A DNA stretch of 64,000 nt, taken from Roseovarius sp. THAF9 (lineage in GTDB: Bacteria; Pseudomonadota; Alphaproteobacteria; Rhodobacterales; Rhodobacteraceae). Of the stretch, positions 25,683 to 33,987 are shown one piece after another. The notes under the pieces were generated by a model. That model did not search any database, was not told where the DNA came from, and saw nothing but the letters and a program-made list of their open reading frames with translations. Both the position numbers and the translations under genes were made by a program. The stretch's first letter is position 1. The number at the start of each line of letters is the position of its first letter. Where the stretch lies: the NCBI RefSeq assembly GCF_009363715.1, contig NZ_CP045404.1:124001-188000 (forward strand). The letters are read 5' to 3'.

Positions 25683-25865
25683 TGGCGTGCTTATGACCGG
25701 GAAGAACTACTGTCCCGAGACAAGGCTAGCCTCGACCTTTTTTGGCTACGCGATGCCTCTATGACGGATCTTGAAAACCTTCCCGAGCCCGAGGTGCTGG
25801 CAGAAGAGATCATGGAGAATCTAAGGACCGCATTGGCGAGCTTCGAGGCCGTCTCGCTGCAGTAG
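25683..25865 (+). pseudogene. C-terminal fragment of a type I restriction-modification HsdM
   Basis: About 60 codons in one frame end in a proper stop and read as the far C-terminus of a type I N6-adenine methyltransferase: EELLSRDKASLDLFWLRDAS, then LENLPEPEVLAEEIMENL and a short helical tail. The pattern of KASLDIFWL followed by LPxPxxIAAEIVENL is diagnostic of HsdM. The 5' part has been lost at the IS relic, so the older element once carried a restriction-modification system. No hsdS or hsdR remains. Confidence 0.75.
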
Positions 25866-26015
25866 CGGCAACGAACTCGAATCAAGAATAAAAGGCAGTT
25901 ACTGCAGGCAATGATTAGCTTCCCGAACTGTAATTCATTGCGGTTATAAAAATCGGACACCAGCCGGACACGTCGGAACATCCTATTGCCAATTTTTTGC
26001 CTAAGTCTATGAAAA

Positions 26016-26065
26016 CAGTGGTGAGCCGTGCAGGATTCGAACCTGCGACCCACTGATTAAAAGTC
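26016..26065. repeat. Left attachment repeat of the tRNA-Lys island
   Basis: Fifty bases identical to 38755-38804, covering the 3' half of tRNA-Lys from the anticodon loop to three bases beyond CCA. The sequence diverges at once on both sides. The integrase start lies about 155 bases to the right. It is not a tRNA gene, since the 5' half is missing. Confidence 0.92.
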
Positions 26066-26219
26066 TTAAAGCTTCGCATTACAACTATTTCTATGTATCG
26101 CGACGCATTTGAATAACAATACTTATAGTAGTGCTTTACTCAATCGATGATTTCAATTCCGTACTTCCAAATTCGACCTATTTTGCTTACCTTGTGCTTA
26201 CCCAAGCAATTCAACGAGC

Positions 26220-27380
26220 GTGCCCAACATCCGTTTCTCAAAATCTGGCCTTGACCGCATACCGGCGCCAAACCGTGACACGATCTATTGGGATGACGCT
26301 TTGCCCGGGTTTGGACTGCGCGTAAAAACGAGCGGTGTAAAACGCTTCGTTGTCCAATATCGCAATCGACAGACCGGGCAGTCAAAGCGCAAGACACTGG
26401 GCCGCTATGGCCCCACGCTCTCGCTACACGCTGCGCGCGACATGGCCAGGAAGTTGCTTTCGGAGGTCGTCCGCGGGGAAGATCCGGTCACCATGGCGCG
26501 CGCGCTCCGCCACGCGCCAACGGTGCATCAACTTGCCGAACAGTACATGTCCGAACATGCCATCCCGAAAAAACGCCCCAGCAGCGTTCAAAACGACCGG
26601 TCAATGCTAGATCGCTACATATTGCCGAAGATGGGATCACTGCGCGTGCGGGACGTCACCCATGCGCATGTCCAGAAACTGCACAACACGATGCGCGAGA
26701 CCCCCTATCAGGCGAACCGGACGCTCGCCCTGCTGTCGAAAATGTTCGAACTTTCAATGCGCTGGGAGATGCGGGTTGACAATCCCGCCCGTGGCATCGA
26801 AAAGTTCGCCGAAGAAAAGCGGGACCGTTGGCTGTCCGGCGCTGAACTGAAGCGATTGCTATCTGCTTTGTCCGACCATCCAAACCAGATTGCGGCTGAC
26901 GCAATTCGCCTTCAGTTGCTTACGGGCGCCCGGATCGGCGAAGTCCTAAAGGCGCAATGGACCGATTTCGACCTCGATCGCGGTGTGTGGATCAAACCGT
27001 CGCACCACACAAAGCAGAAGCGGCGGGAGCATTTACCGCTCTCGGCGGCGGCCTGCGCGCTGGTGGCTGAGATGCAGGCATCGAGGACTGATCTCGGACC
27101 GTGGCTTATTCCCGGGCGTTCGCCTGACCAGCCCTACAAGGATCTTAAGGTGTTCTGGCGCTCTGTGACCAAAGCCGCCAGCCTAGAGAATTACCGCATC
27201 CACGATAACCGGCACACGCATGCTTCGCATCTTGTTTCCAGCGGCCTAAGCCTACCGATCGTAGGTAGGCTCTTGGGGCACACGAACCCGTTGACAACAC
27301 AACGCTACGCACATCTGGCCGACGATCCTTTGCGGCAGGCGGCGGAGGTCATGAGCAGGAAAATGAACGAAAGTTCTTAG
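26220..27380 (+). CDS. Tyrosine-type site-specific integrase
   Basis: A 386-residue P4-type integrase. An N-terminal DUF4102-like arm-binding domain (DRIPAPNRDTIYWDDALPGF) is followed by a core-binding domain (about 105-205) and the catalytic domain. The active site is complete: Arg238 in LLTGARIGEVL, a Lys in HTKQKRREHLPL, His328 and Arg331 in HDNRH, His354 in LLGHTNP and nucleophile Tyr363 in QRYAHL. The start is GTG. It is next to the left att repeat and is the likely agent of insertion into tRNA-Lys. The element could still be mobile if the right partners exist. Confidence 0.95.
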   Translation: MPNIRFSKSGLDRIPAPNRDTIYWDDALPGFGLRVKTSGVKRFVVQYRNRQTGQSKRKTLGRYGPTLSLHAARDMARKLLSEVVRGEDPVTMARALRHAPTVHQLAEQYMSEHAIPKKRPSSVQNDRSMLDRYILPKMGSLRVRDVTHAHVQKLHNTMRETPYQANRTLALLSKMFELSMRWEMRVDNPARGIEKFAEEKRDRWLSGAELKRLLSALSDHPNQIAADAIRLQLLTGARIGEVLKAQWTDFDLDRGVWIKPSHHTKQKRREHLPLSAAACALVAEMQASRTDLGPWLIPGRSPDQPYKDLKVFWRSVTKAASLENYRIHDNRHTHASHLVSSGLSLPIVGRLLGHTNPLTTQRYAHLADDPLRQAAEVMSRKMNESS

Positions 27381-27663
27381 AGAAAATCGACATCGACGAT
27401 TTCTGAATGCAGCGGTGAACTGGATTGCGCATAATGCGTTATCAATCATACCGAAGTGTTGCCATATGGAATCCAGCTGAACGTAATGGGCAAGTGAGAC
27501 ACTTAGCTTGTTTGCCACGATGACAATTTGAATATGCTTAATCCTTGTGCCGTGCGTGCTCTGTCCACTAAAAGTTCTCTTAACGAGGCTACGGTAGGGC
27601 GACACAGCTATACGCTTCCGCAGTCTGGATGTCGGCAAGAATTGTTCTAGGAACGAGGGATTT

Positions 27664-28428
27664 TTGAAAGTAGTTTTGCTAGCCGGCGGTTTGGGAACTC
27701 GTATCAGCGAGGAAACCCATGCCATTCCCAAGCCGATGATCGAAATCGGTGGCCGTCCGATACTGTGGCACATCATGAAAATTTATGGGGCGCACGGGAC
27801 GACGGATTTCGTGATCTGCTGCGGCTACAAGGGCTATGTGATTAAAGAGTACTTCGCCAACTACTTTCTTCACATGTCCGATGTCACCTTCGATATGCGC
27901 GACAACCAGATGCATGTCCATCGAAAGTCTGCCGAGCCGTGGCGCGTCACGCTGCTGGACACGGGTGAACACACGATGACAGGCGGTCGGATCCTGCGCG
28001 CCCGGGACTACATCGACGATACTTTCTGCCTGACCTACGGGGATGGCGTTTCTGACGTCGATATTTCCGCCCTGATCGCTCATCACAAGAACGCCGGGAC
28101 CGAGGCAACCGTCACAGCCATTCAGCCGACGGGACGCTATGGCGCGCTCGATCTCGCGGAGGATCGCGTGAAAGGCTTTGTAGAAAAGCCGAAAGGCGAC
28201 CGGCAGTGGGTCAATGGTGGCTTCTTTGTGTGCGAACCGTCGGTTCTCGACCGGATCGAAGGCGACGATATGCCGTTCGAGGCCGACCCCCTGACAGGTC
28301 TGGCGAGGGACCTGCAGCTTTCTGCGTATCGGCACGAAGGGTTCTGGTCCGCGATGGACACGCTGCGTGACAAGAACCAGCTTGAATCGCTCTGGGACAC
28401 GGGCGACGCGCCTTGGAAGATATGGTGA
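27664..28428 (+). CDS. rfbF: Glucose-1-phosphate cytidylyltransferase
   Basis: RfbF (254 residues) joins CTP and glucose-1-phosphate to CDP-glucose. The N-terminal nucleotide motif is [20 protein letters not shown], with [14 protein letters not shown] and [18 protein letters not shown] further on, all typical of this enzyme. Start is TTG at 27664 behind GAACGAGGGA; no ATG is nearby. A 283-base gap without recognisable genes separates it from the integrase and must hold the operon promoter. It is the first gene of a five-gene overlapping sugar operon. Confidence 0.95.
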   Translation: MKVVLLAGGLGTRISEETHAIPKPMIEIGGRPILWHIMKIYGAHGTTDFVICCGYKGYVIKEYFANYFLHMSDVTFDMRDNQMHVHRKSAEPWRVTLLDTGEHTMTGGRILRARDYIDDTFCLTYGDGVSDVDISALIAHHKNAGTEATVTAIQPTGRYGALDLAEDRVKGFVEKPKGDRQWVNGGFFVCEPSVLDRIEGDDMPFEADPLTGLARDLQLSAYRHEGFWSAMDTLRDKNQLESLWDTGDAPWKIW

Positions 28429-29489
28429 CACCCATGCCCGATCCCGGGTTTTGGCAAGGGAAAAAGGTGCTTCTGACCGGGCACACCGGGTTCAAGGGAA
28501 GCTGGCTGATGCTGTGGCTGGAGAACCTGAAGGCTGAAGTGTTCGGCATGGCGCTGCCCTGCGAGACGATGCCTTGTTTGTTCGATCAGCTGTTTCCGGA
28601 CGGCCATCCGGGCCACCACATCGGCGACATTCGAGATTCGGCGCTGGTGAAACAGCGGATCGAACAGGTCCAGCCGGACGTGATTCTGCATTTGGCGGCA
28701 CAACCGCTCGTGCTGCGCAGTTATCACCACCCGCTGGAGACGTGGCAGACGAACGTGATGGGAAGCGCCCATATTCTTGACGCGATCAAGGGATGCGACC
28801 GGCACATTTCCGTCGTGATGGTCACGACCGACAAAGTTTATGAAAACCGCGAGTGGGTCCATGCCTATCGTGAAACTGATCGTCTGGGCGGGCACGATCC
28901 TTACAGCAGCAGCAAAGCGGCCTGTGAGCTCTTGGTGGACAGCTACCGCAAATCCTTCTTCGCCGACGCACCGGTAAGCATCGCCACCGCCCGTGCAGGC
29001 AACGTGATCGGGGGCGGAGACTGGGCAGACAACCGGATCGTGCCCGATCTTGTCAGGGCCGTTGCGCGTAGCGACGATCTCGAGGTCAGAAACCCGGAAG
29101 CGATGCGTCCCTGGCAACATGTGCTCGACCCGCTGGCGGGTTACCTGATCCTTGCCGAGAAACTGTGGCATGACGCCAGCCTCGCAGAGGGCTTCAACTT
29201 CGGACCTGACGTCGCGGACCAGCGGTCAGTTTGTGCGCTTGTCGAGGCTGCACTAACCCGCTGGCCCGGCACGTGGCACGATGCGTCCGACCCCGCGCAA
29301 CCCCACGAAGCGGGACGGTTGACGCTGACCACGGACAAGGCGCAAACCCGTTTGCGTTGGCGGCCCCGTTGGTCTTTCGATCAGGCGGTCGCCTACACGA
29401 TTGACTGGTATCGTGCCACGCATGAAGGTGCATCGCCACGTGATCTGAGCCTTGACCAGATCGCTGAATTCGCAAAGTCAGACACGTGA
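28422..29489 (+). CDS. rfbG: CDP-glucose 4,6-dehydratase
   Basis: RfbG (355 residues) is an NAD-dependent short-chain dehydrogenase-type enzyme that turns CDP-glucose into CDP-4-keto-6-deoxyglucose. The Rossmann motif is [13 protein letters not shown], and the catalytic Tyr and Lys are in [11 protein letters not shown]. Block [20 protein letters not shown] is diagnostic. The ATG at 28422 overlaps the rfbF stop and has GGAAG just ahead; an ATG at 28434 is the alternative. The 3' end overlaps the epimerase gene by 4 bases. Confidence 0.95.
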   Translation: MVTPMPDPGFWQGKKVLLTGHTGFKGSWLMLWLENLKAEVFGMALPCETMPCLFDQLFPDGHPGHHIGDIRDSALVKQRIEQVQPDVILHLAAQPLVLRSYHHPLETWQTNVMGSAHILDAIKGCDRHISVVMVTTDKVYENREWVHAYRETDRLGGHDPYSSSKAACELLVDSYRKSFFADAPVSIATARAGNVIGGGDWADNRIVPDLVRAVARSDDLEVRNPEAMRPWQHVLDPLAGYLILAEKLWHDASLAEGFNFGPDVADQRSVCALVEAALTRWPGTWHDASDPAQPHEAGRLTLTTDKAQTRLRWRPRWSFDQAVAYTIDWYRATHEGASPRDLSLDQIAEFAKSDT

Positions 29490-30034
29490 AGTTCACGCCG
29501 CTATCCCTTGACGGCGCCTTTCGCGTCGAAATTGAAAAGCGCGGCGATGATCGTGGCTTTTTCGCCAGGATGTTCTGCGAAGCCGAATTCGCGCAGCACG
29601 GTTTGGCAACGCGATGGGTTCAGGTGAACACCTCGTACAGCGTGGCAAAGGGAACCTTGCGGGGGCTGCATTTCCAGCGACCACCGAGCGCGGAGGCAAA
29701 GCTGGTGCGCTGCCTCAAGGGAGCAATTTTCGACGTAATCGTCGATTTGCGCGCAGGGTCCTCGACCTACGGCCAGCATGCAACCCTGCAACTTGACGAG
29801 CAGAACCGCGCGATGGTGTTCGTTCCACCGGGATTTGCCCACGGATTTCAGACACTTAGTGGGGATGCCGAGCTTCTTTATTTCCACTCCGCATCCTACG
29901 ATCCGCGTCACGAAGGCGGGCTTCATTATGCCGATCCTGAAATCGACATCGCTTGGCCATTGCCTCCCGTCCAACTTTCCAAGCGCGATCAGGGGTTTGT
30001 GTTCCTGACTGACCTGGAGCCCATTGCACTATGA
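29486..30034 (+). CDS. NDP-4-keto-6-deoxyhexose 3,5-epimerase family (RmlC-like)
   Basis: A 182-residue cupin enzyme of the RmlC family. It has the catalytic His block LRGLHFQRPP, the segment VDLRAGSSTYGQH, and the late FVPPGFAHGFQTLS. Given its place between a CDP-glucose dehydratase and a C-methyltransferase, the substrate is probably CDP-4-keto-6-deoxyglucose or its methylated form, and the activity may be a 3- or 5-epimerisation. Start and stop both overlap neighbours by 4 bases, so translation is coupled. Confidence 0.88.
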   Translation: MKFTPLSLDGAFRVEIEKRGDDRGFFARMFCEAEFAQHGLATRWVQVNTSYSVAKGTLRGLHFQRPPSAEAKLVRCLKGAIFDVIVDLRAGSSTYGQHATLQLDEQNRAMVFVPPGFAHGFQTLSGDAELLYFHSASYDPRHEGGLHYADPEIDIAWPLPPVQLSKRDQGFVFLTDLEPIAL

Positions 30035-31254
30035 TTTGTCGACACTGCCAGTCACCTTTGGATCTCGATTTCCTCAATCTCGGGCATGCGCCGCCCTCCA
30101 ATGCCTATCTCGACTCCGCGGCGCTGAATGCGCCGGAGAAGACATATCCGCTGCGTGTGAAAGTCTGCCGCAAGTGTCGGCTGGTCCAGACAGAGGACTA
30201 TGCCGGGGCTAAAGAGTTGTTCAGCAGCGAATATGCCTATTTTTCCTCCACCTCGCGCGGTTGGCTCGACCACGCCAAGCGCTTTGCCACTATGATCTCG
30301 GAGCGATTGGGACTGGACGGCGAAAGCCACGTGATCGAGGTGGCCTCCAATGATGGCTACATGCTGCGGAATTTCATCGCGGCGGGCATACCCTGTCTCG
30401 GGATCGAACCGACCGACAGCACCGCCGAGGCCGCCGAATCACTGGGTATCCCCGTCCTGCGTGAGTTCTTCGGCGAGAGGGTCGGTCGCCGACTGAGCGA
30501 AGAGGGCAAAGCTGCGGACCTCGTATGTGGCAACAACGTCTATGCGCATGTGCCTGACATAAACGACTTCACCCACGGCCTTGCCGCGGTGCTGAAGCCC
30601 GGCGGGGTCATTACCCTGGAGTTCCCGCACCTGTTATGCCTTGTCGAACACAACCAGTTCGACACCATCTATCACGAGCATTTCTCCTACCTGTCATTGC
30701 TTGCTGTATCGCGAATATTTGAAGCCGCCGGCTTGCGAATTTTCGATCTCGAGCACCTGCCGACCCATGGTGGAAGTCTGCGCGTATATGGCTGCCATGC
30801 CGATGCGCCCTTCGAAGCATCCTCGTCCGTGGGCATCTGTCTTGAAGCCGAACGCGCAGCGGGTCTGGACACAGACGACTATTACACCGCGTTCCAATCT
30901 CGAGCCGAAGCGGTCAAGAATGATTTGCTACGTTTTCTTTTGAAGACAGACGCAGACGGCAAGTCCGTCGCCGCCTACGGTGCGGCGGCCAAGGGTAATA
31001 CGCTGCTCAACTTTGCCGGTGTGAAACCCGATTTGTTGCCATTCGTCTGCGACGCCGCCACTGCCAAGCAGGGCAAGTACATGCCAGGCTCCCACATCCC
31101 AATCCTGCCGCCTGAGGCGCTCGATAAGAGACGCCCGGACTATATTCTGATTCTTCCATGGAACATCGCCGAGGAAGTCAAAATGCAACTGTCGCATCTG
31201 GCCGCCAAAGGCAGCCGGTTTGTGACTATGGTTCCGGAATTGAAGATCGCATGA
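30031..31254 (+). CDS. Sugar C-methyltransferase, SAM-dependent
   Basis: A 407-residue protein with the three-part build of NDP-sugar C-methyltransferases (TylC3/EryBIII type). The N-terminal zinc module has CRHCQSP and CRKCRLVQT. The SAM domain (about 90-190) has VIEVASNDGYMLRNF with an altered motif I, and GGVITLEFPHLLCLVEHNQF with the conserved EHFSYLS. The C-terminal domain has KSVAAYGAAAKGNTLLNF. Such enzymes put a methyl branch on C3 of a 4-keto sugar. The product is therefore probably a branched 6-deoxy sugar. It overlaps both neighbours by 4 bases. Confidence 0.9.
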   Translation: MICRHCQSPLDLDFLNLGHAPPSNAYLDSAALNAPEKTYPLRVKVCRKCRLVQTEDYAGAKELFSSEYAYFSSTSRGWLDHAKRFATMISERLGLDGESHVIEVASNDGYMLRNFIAAGIPCLGIEPTDSTAEAAESLGIPVLREFFGERVGRRLSEEGKAADLVCGNNVYAHVPDINDFTHGLAAVLKPGGVITLEFPHLLCLVEHNQFDTIYHEHFSYLSLLAVSRIFEAAGLRIFDLEHLPTHGGSLRVYGCHADAPFEASSSVGICLEAERAAGLDTDDYYTAFQSRAEAVKNDLLRFLLKTDADGKSVAAYGAAAKGNTLLNFAGVKPDLLPFVCDAATAKQGKYMPGSHIPILPPEALDKRRPDYILILPWNIAEEVKMQLSHLAAKGSRFVTMVPELKIA

Positions 31255-32360
31255 CCGCCTCTATCGCTTACACCAAGCCTTCGATCACCGAATTGGAGGT
31301 TTCCTATGCCGAAGACGCCGCACGGCACGGCTGGGGGCCGAAATGCTATGACTACATAATCCGGTTCGAGGCCTTGTTCCGTGAACACATCGGCACCTCT
31401 TTCGGAATCGCCACCTCGAGCTGTACGGGGGCGATGCAAATGGGTCTTAAGGCTATGGGCATCGGTCCCGGTGACGAAGTGATCCTTGCCGACACCAACT
31501 GGATCGCGACCGCCGCGCCCATAGTGCAGCTCGGTGCGACACCGATCTTCGTGGATATACTTCCCGACAGCTGGTGCATAGATCCCGACGCCACTGAGAA
31601 AGCGATTACGCCGCACACGCGCGCCATTGTCGCGACGCATCTCTATGGAAATCTTTGCGATATGGACGCTCTGCTTAAGCTGGCCAAACGTTACGGCATT
31701 CCCGTCATCGAAGATGCCGCTGAGGCCATTGGCGCCAGCTACCGTGAAAGTCCCGCCGGGTCGATGGGCTTGTTTTCGACGTTTTCATTTCACGGCACCA
31801 AGACCTTGACTACTGGCGAAGGTGGCATGTTCCTAACGTCGGACGGCGAGCTTTACGAAAAGGTTCTGACCCTTTCCAACCATGGGCGCGACCGGCAACA
31901 GAACAAGCAATTCTGGGCGGATGAGGTCGGCTACAAGTTCAAGATGTCGAACCTACAGGCCGCCTTGGGGTGTGCCCAGATGGAGCGGATCGCGGAGTTG
32001 ACGGACCGCAAGCGTGCGATCCTGCACGCATACAAGGCCGAACTGGCGGCGCTGAACGGCATCTCAATGAACCCAGAGCCCGATCACGTGCTCAGCGGGG
32101 CCTGGATGCCCACAGTGGTGTTCGACGAAAGCCTTGGCATCCGGCGCGACGCGATCCTGTCCGTGTTCAGGGCAGCACAAATCGACGCGCGCGTCTTCTT
32201 CTATCCGCTGTCGTCACAGCCGATGTTTCAGCCTGTTCCGGACAATGAGACCGCCTGGTCAATCTGCGAGCGCGCAATCAACCTGCCGAGTTTCCACGCC
32301 ATGACCGACGCCGACATTGCACGGGTGTGCAAAGTGATTCGGGACCTGCTGGCTGTCTAG
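31251..32360 (+). CDS. DegT/DnrJ/EryC1/StrS sugar aminotransferase
   Basis: A 369-residue PLP fold-type I enzyme of the NDP-4-keto-sugar aminotransferase family, related to perosamine synthases. The PLP-binding Lys is in SFHGTKTLTTGEGGMFL, so it is a true aminotransferase rather than an RfbH-type dehydrase, in which that Lys is replaced. Other markers are EDAAEAIGASYRES and FKMSNLQAALGCAQMERI. The ATG at 31251 overlaps the methyltransferase stop by 4 bases. It should add an amino group, likely at C4, to the CDP-sugar made by the upstream genes. Confidence 0.92.
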   Translation: MTASIAYTKPSITELEVSYAEDAARHGWGPKCYDYIIRFEALFREHIGTSFGIATSSCTGAMQMGLKAMGIGPGDEVILADTNWIATAAPIVQLGATPIFVDILPDSWCIDPDATEKAITPHTRAIVATHLYGNLCDMDALLKLAKRYGIPVIEDAAEAIGASYRESPAGSMGLFSTFSFHGTKTLTTGEGGMFLTSDGELYEKVLTLSNHGRDRQQNKQFWADEVGYKFKMSNLQAALGCAQMERIAELTDRKRAILHAYKAELAALNGISMNPEPDHVLSGAWMPTVVFDESLGIRRDAILSVFRAAQIDARVFFYPLSSQPMFQPVPDNETAWSICERAINLPSFHAMTDADIARVCKVIRDLLAV

Positions 32361-32530
32361 ACGCCTGAGGCGTGCCTAGCCGAAAAAAGGGAACATGATG
32401 ATCGTCGGCACGTTCTCGACAATGTTGACACTTTAGCTGAAGGTAATTTTCAATCTGGGCGCGCTGCAAGGGTCGATATCGGTAGCAATGGGGCGCAGAT
32501 TGAAACCTGAAGGGCTGGCTTGAAGAAAAG

Positions 32531-33214
32531 ATGGCAAAGGAACGAATACTGCTCTGGGGCGGCCGGTCGCAGGCGCGTGTCGTCGATGCGCACCTGAGAC
32601 TGCAAGGCCGTCGGGTCGGGTATATTTTCGACTACAGCCTGGACGAACCACAATTCGAGACTTCCGCGGAGTTCCTGAACACCCCCGAACACCTTTCGCG
32701 TGTTCTGAGCCGTTGCACCGGCTTTGTTGTTTGCATCGGCGGAAATCTTGGCGCGCAGCGTCGGATGATCTCGAAACACCTGATGCGGGAGTTCGATCTG
32801 GAACCTGTCGAGGTGATTTCCGACACTGCGATCATTGATCCCGAAGCAACCGTCGGAAAGGGCGTCCAGATCATGTCTGGCGCGTGCATAGGCGTCGCCA
32901 CGACCATTTCGGACTTCGCTATCGTGAACACGAACGCCACTGTCGATCACGAATGCCTGGTTGGCCCCGGGGTGCATGTCATGGGGGCCGCTGCCGTCGC
33001 AGGATGCGTAACGATCGGCGCCGATGCGACGATCGGAACCAACGCGACCGTTTTGCCAAAATTGACGATTCAATCGGGCGCACAGGTTGGCGCGGCGTCA
33101 CTGATCCGGCGCGATGTGTCCGAAAATAGTGTCGTTGTCGGCGTTCCTGCGCGTCACCTCAGAACGGAGACGCGGATTGTCGATACGTCGGTCGTTGCGA
33201 AACTCAGGGGCTGA
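32531..33214 (+). CDS. Sugar O/N-acetyltransferase, NeuD/PglD family
   Basis: A 227-residue protein with an N-terminal Rossmann-like PglD domain (ILLWGGRSQARVVDAHL) and a C-terminal left-handed beta helix of hexapeptide repeats (AIIDPEATVGKGVQIMSGAC through IGADATIGTNATVLP). The catalytic-type His is in VDHECLVGPG. These enzymes acetylate the amino group of 4-amino-6-deoxy sugars, which fits the aminotransferase 170 bases upstream. Its end overlaps the convergent CmcI-like gene by 11 bases. Confidence 0.88.
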   Translation: MAKERILLWGGRSQARVVDAHLRLQGRRVGYIFDYSLDEPQFETSAEFLNTPEHLSRVLSRCTGFVVCIGGNLGAQRRMISKHLMREFDLEPVEVISDTAIIDPEATVGKGVQIMSGACIGVATTISDFAIVNTNATVDHECLVGPGVHVMGAAAVAGCVTIGADATIGTNATVLPKLTIQSGAQVGAASLIRRDVSENSVVVGVPARHLRTETRIVDTSVVAKLRG

Positions 33215-33956
33215 CGCACTTCAGATAGCCGCCCGGAGACGACGACATGACGAGCTTGCCATTGATTTCCGGATCAATCTGGAAGCGATCGGTTTCCGCC
33301 AGATATTCATTTCTTGCCGCCAGGGGCTCGTTGCCCTGGTACCAATGCTTCGAACGGTTCTTGGGGGCCTGATCCTCCGTCCAGTGGCCAACCACCGTAT
33401 CGGCAACGACCAGGTAGCAGCCGGCTGTAACCATCGCGCCGTAGGCACGGCATTCATCGAGAACATGCTTGCGGCTGTGATCGCTGTCTAGGACCGCCAT
33501 GACGCGGGCGCCCTCGGGAATTTCAGAGCGCACCTGTTCCAGAACGCCTTCGTCCACGGACCCACCTTCGATAAGCGTCACGCGTTTCGACATGGGATGG
33601 TTCTCGATGGTCTCGCGATTATGCGCCCGGATATCTACGTCCACGCCGATGACCTGGCCTTTGCCGATCATTTCCAGCATGGAGGCCATGAAGAGAACCG
33701 AGCCGCCGCGCGCGACGCCGGTTTCGATGATCACGTCCGGCTTGGTTTGCCAGATCACCTCCTGCGTGGCCATGATGTCTGCCGGAAGCTGGATGATCGG
33801 AACGCCCATCCAACTCCACAGGTAGGGATAGTCGTATTCATTCAACGCAAGCATCAGGTCATCCGACTTCCTGTAGACCCCGGATGCTTCGCCAAGCCTG
33901 GCGGCGTTCCGCTTCTGCTTTTCCGCGAACTCCTCACGATCGTCTGGATGTGACAT
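33204..33956 (-). CDS. CmcI/cephalosporin hydroxylase-family methyltransferase
   Basis: A 250-residue protein of the CmcI/rhamnosyl O-methyltransferase family. The SAM-binding motif is IIETGVARGGSVLFMASML, with the metal-type acidic site in MAVLDSDHSRKHV. It may O-methylate a sugar of the surface glycan. The ATG at 33956 has AAAGGA 8 bases upstream; the longer reading frame lacks a site. It lies 31 bases after the glycosyltransferase in the same direction, so both form a leftward operon that converges on the sugar operon. Confidence 0.85.
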   Translation of the reverse strand: MSHPDDREEFAEKQKRNAARLGEASGVYRKSDDLMLALNEYDYPYLWSWMGVPIIQLPADIMATQEVIWQTKPDVIIETGVARGGSVLFMASMLEMIGKGQVIGVDVDIRAHNRETIENHPMSKRVTLIEGGSVDEGVLEQVRSEIPEGARVMAVLDSDHSRKHVLDECRAYGAMVTAGCYLVVADTVVGHWTEDQAPKNRSKHWYQGNEPLAARNEYLAETDRFQIDPEINGKLVMSSSPGGYLKCVSP

Positions 33957-33987
33957 CAAGTACTGTCCTTTGCTGAGTAATGCCGAA

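Noticed and set aside
26016..26065. A second tRNA-Lys gene
   Set aside because: Only the 3' half is present; D arm and 5' acceptor strand are missing. It is the left att site.
31251..32360. RfbH-type CDP-4-keto-6-deoxyglucose 3-dehydrase
   Set aside because: The PLP Lys is kept (HGTKTLTTGEGG) and there are no Fe-S cysteines, so an aminotransferase is the better call.
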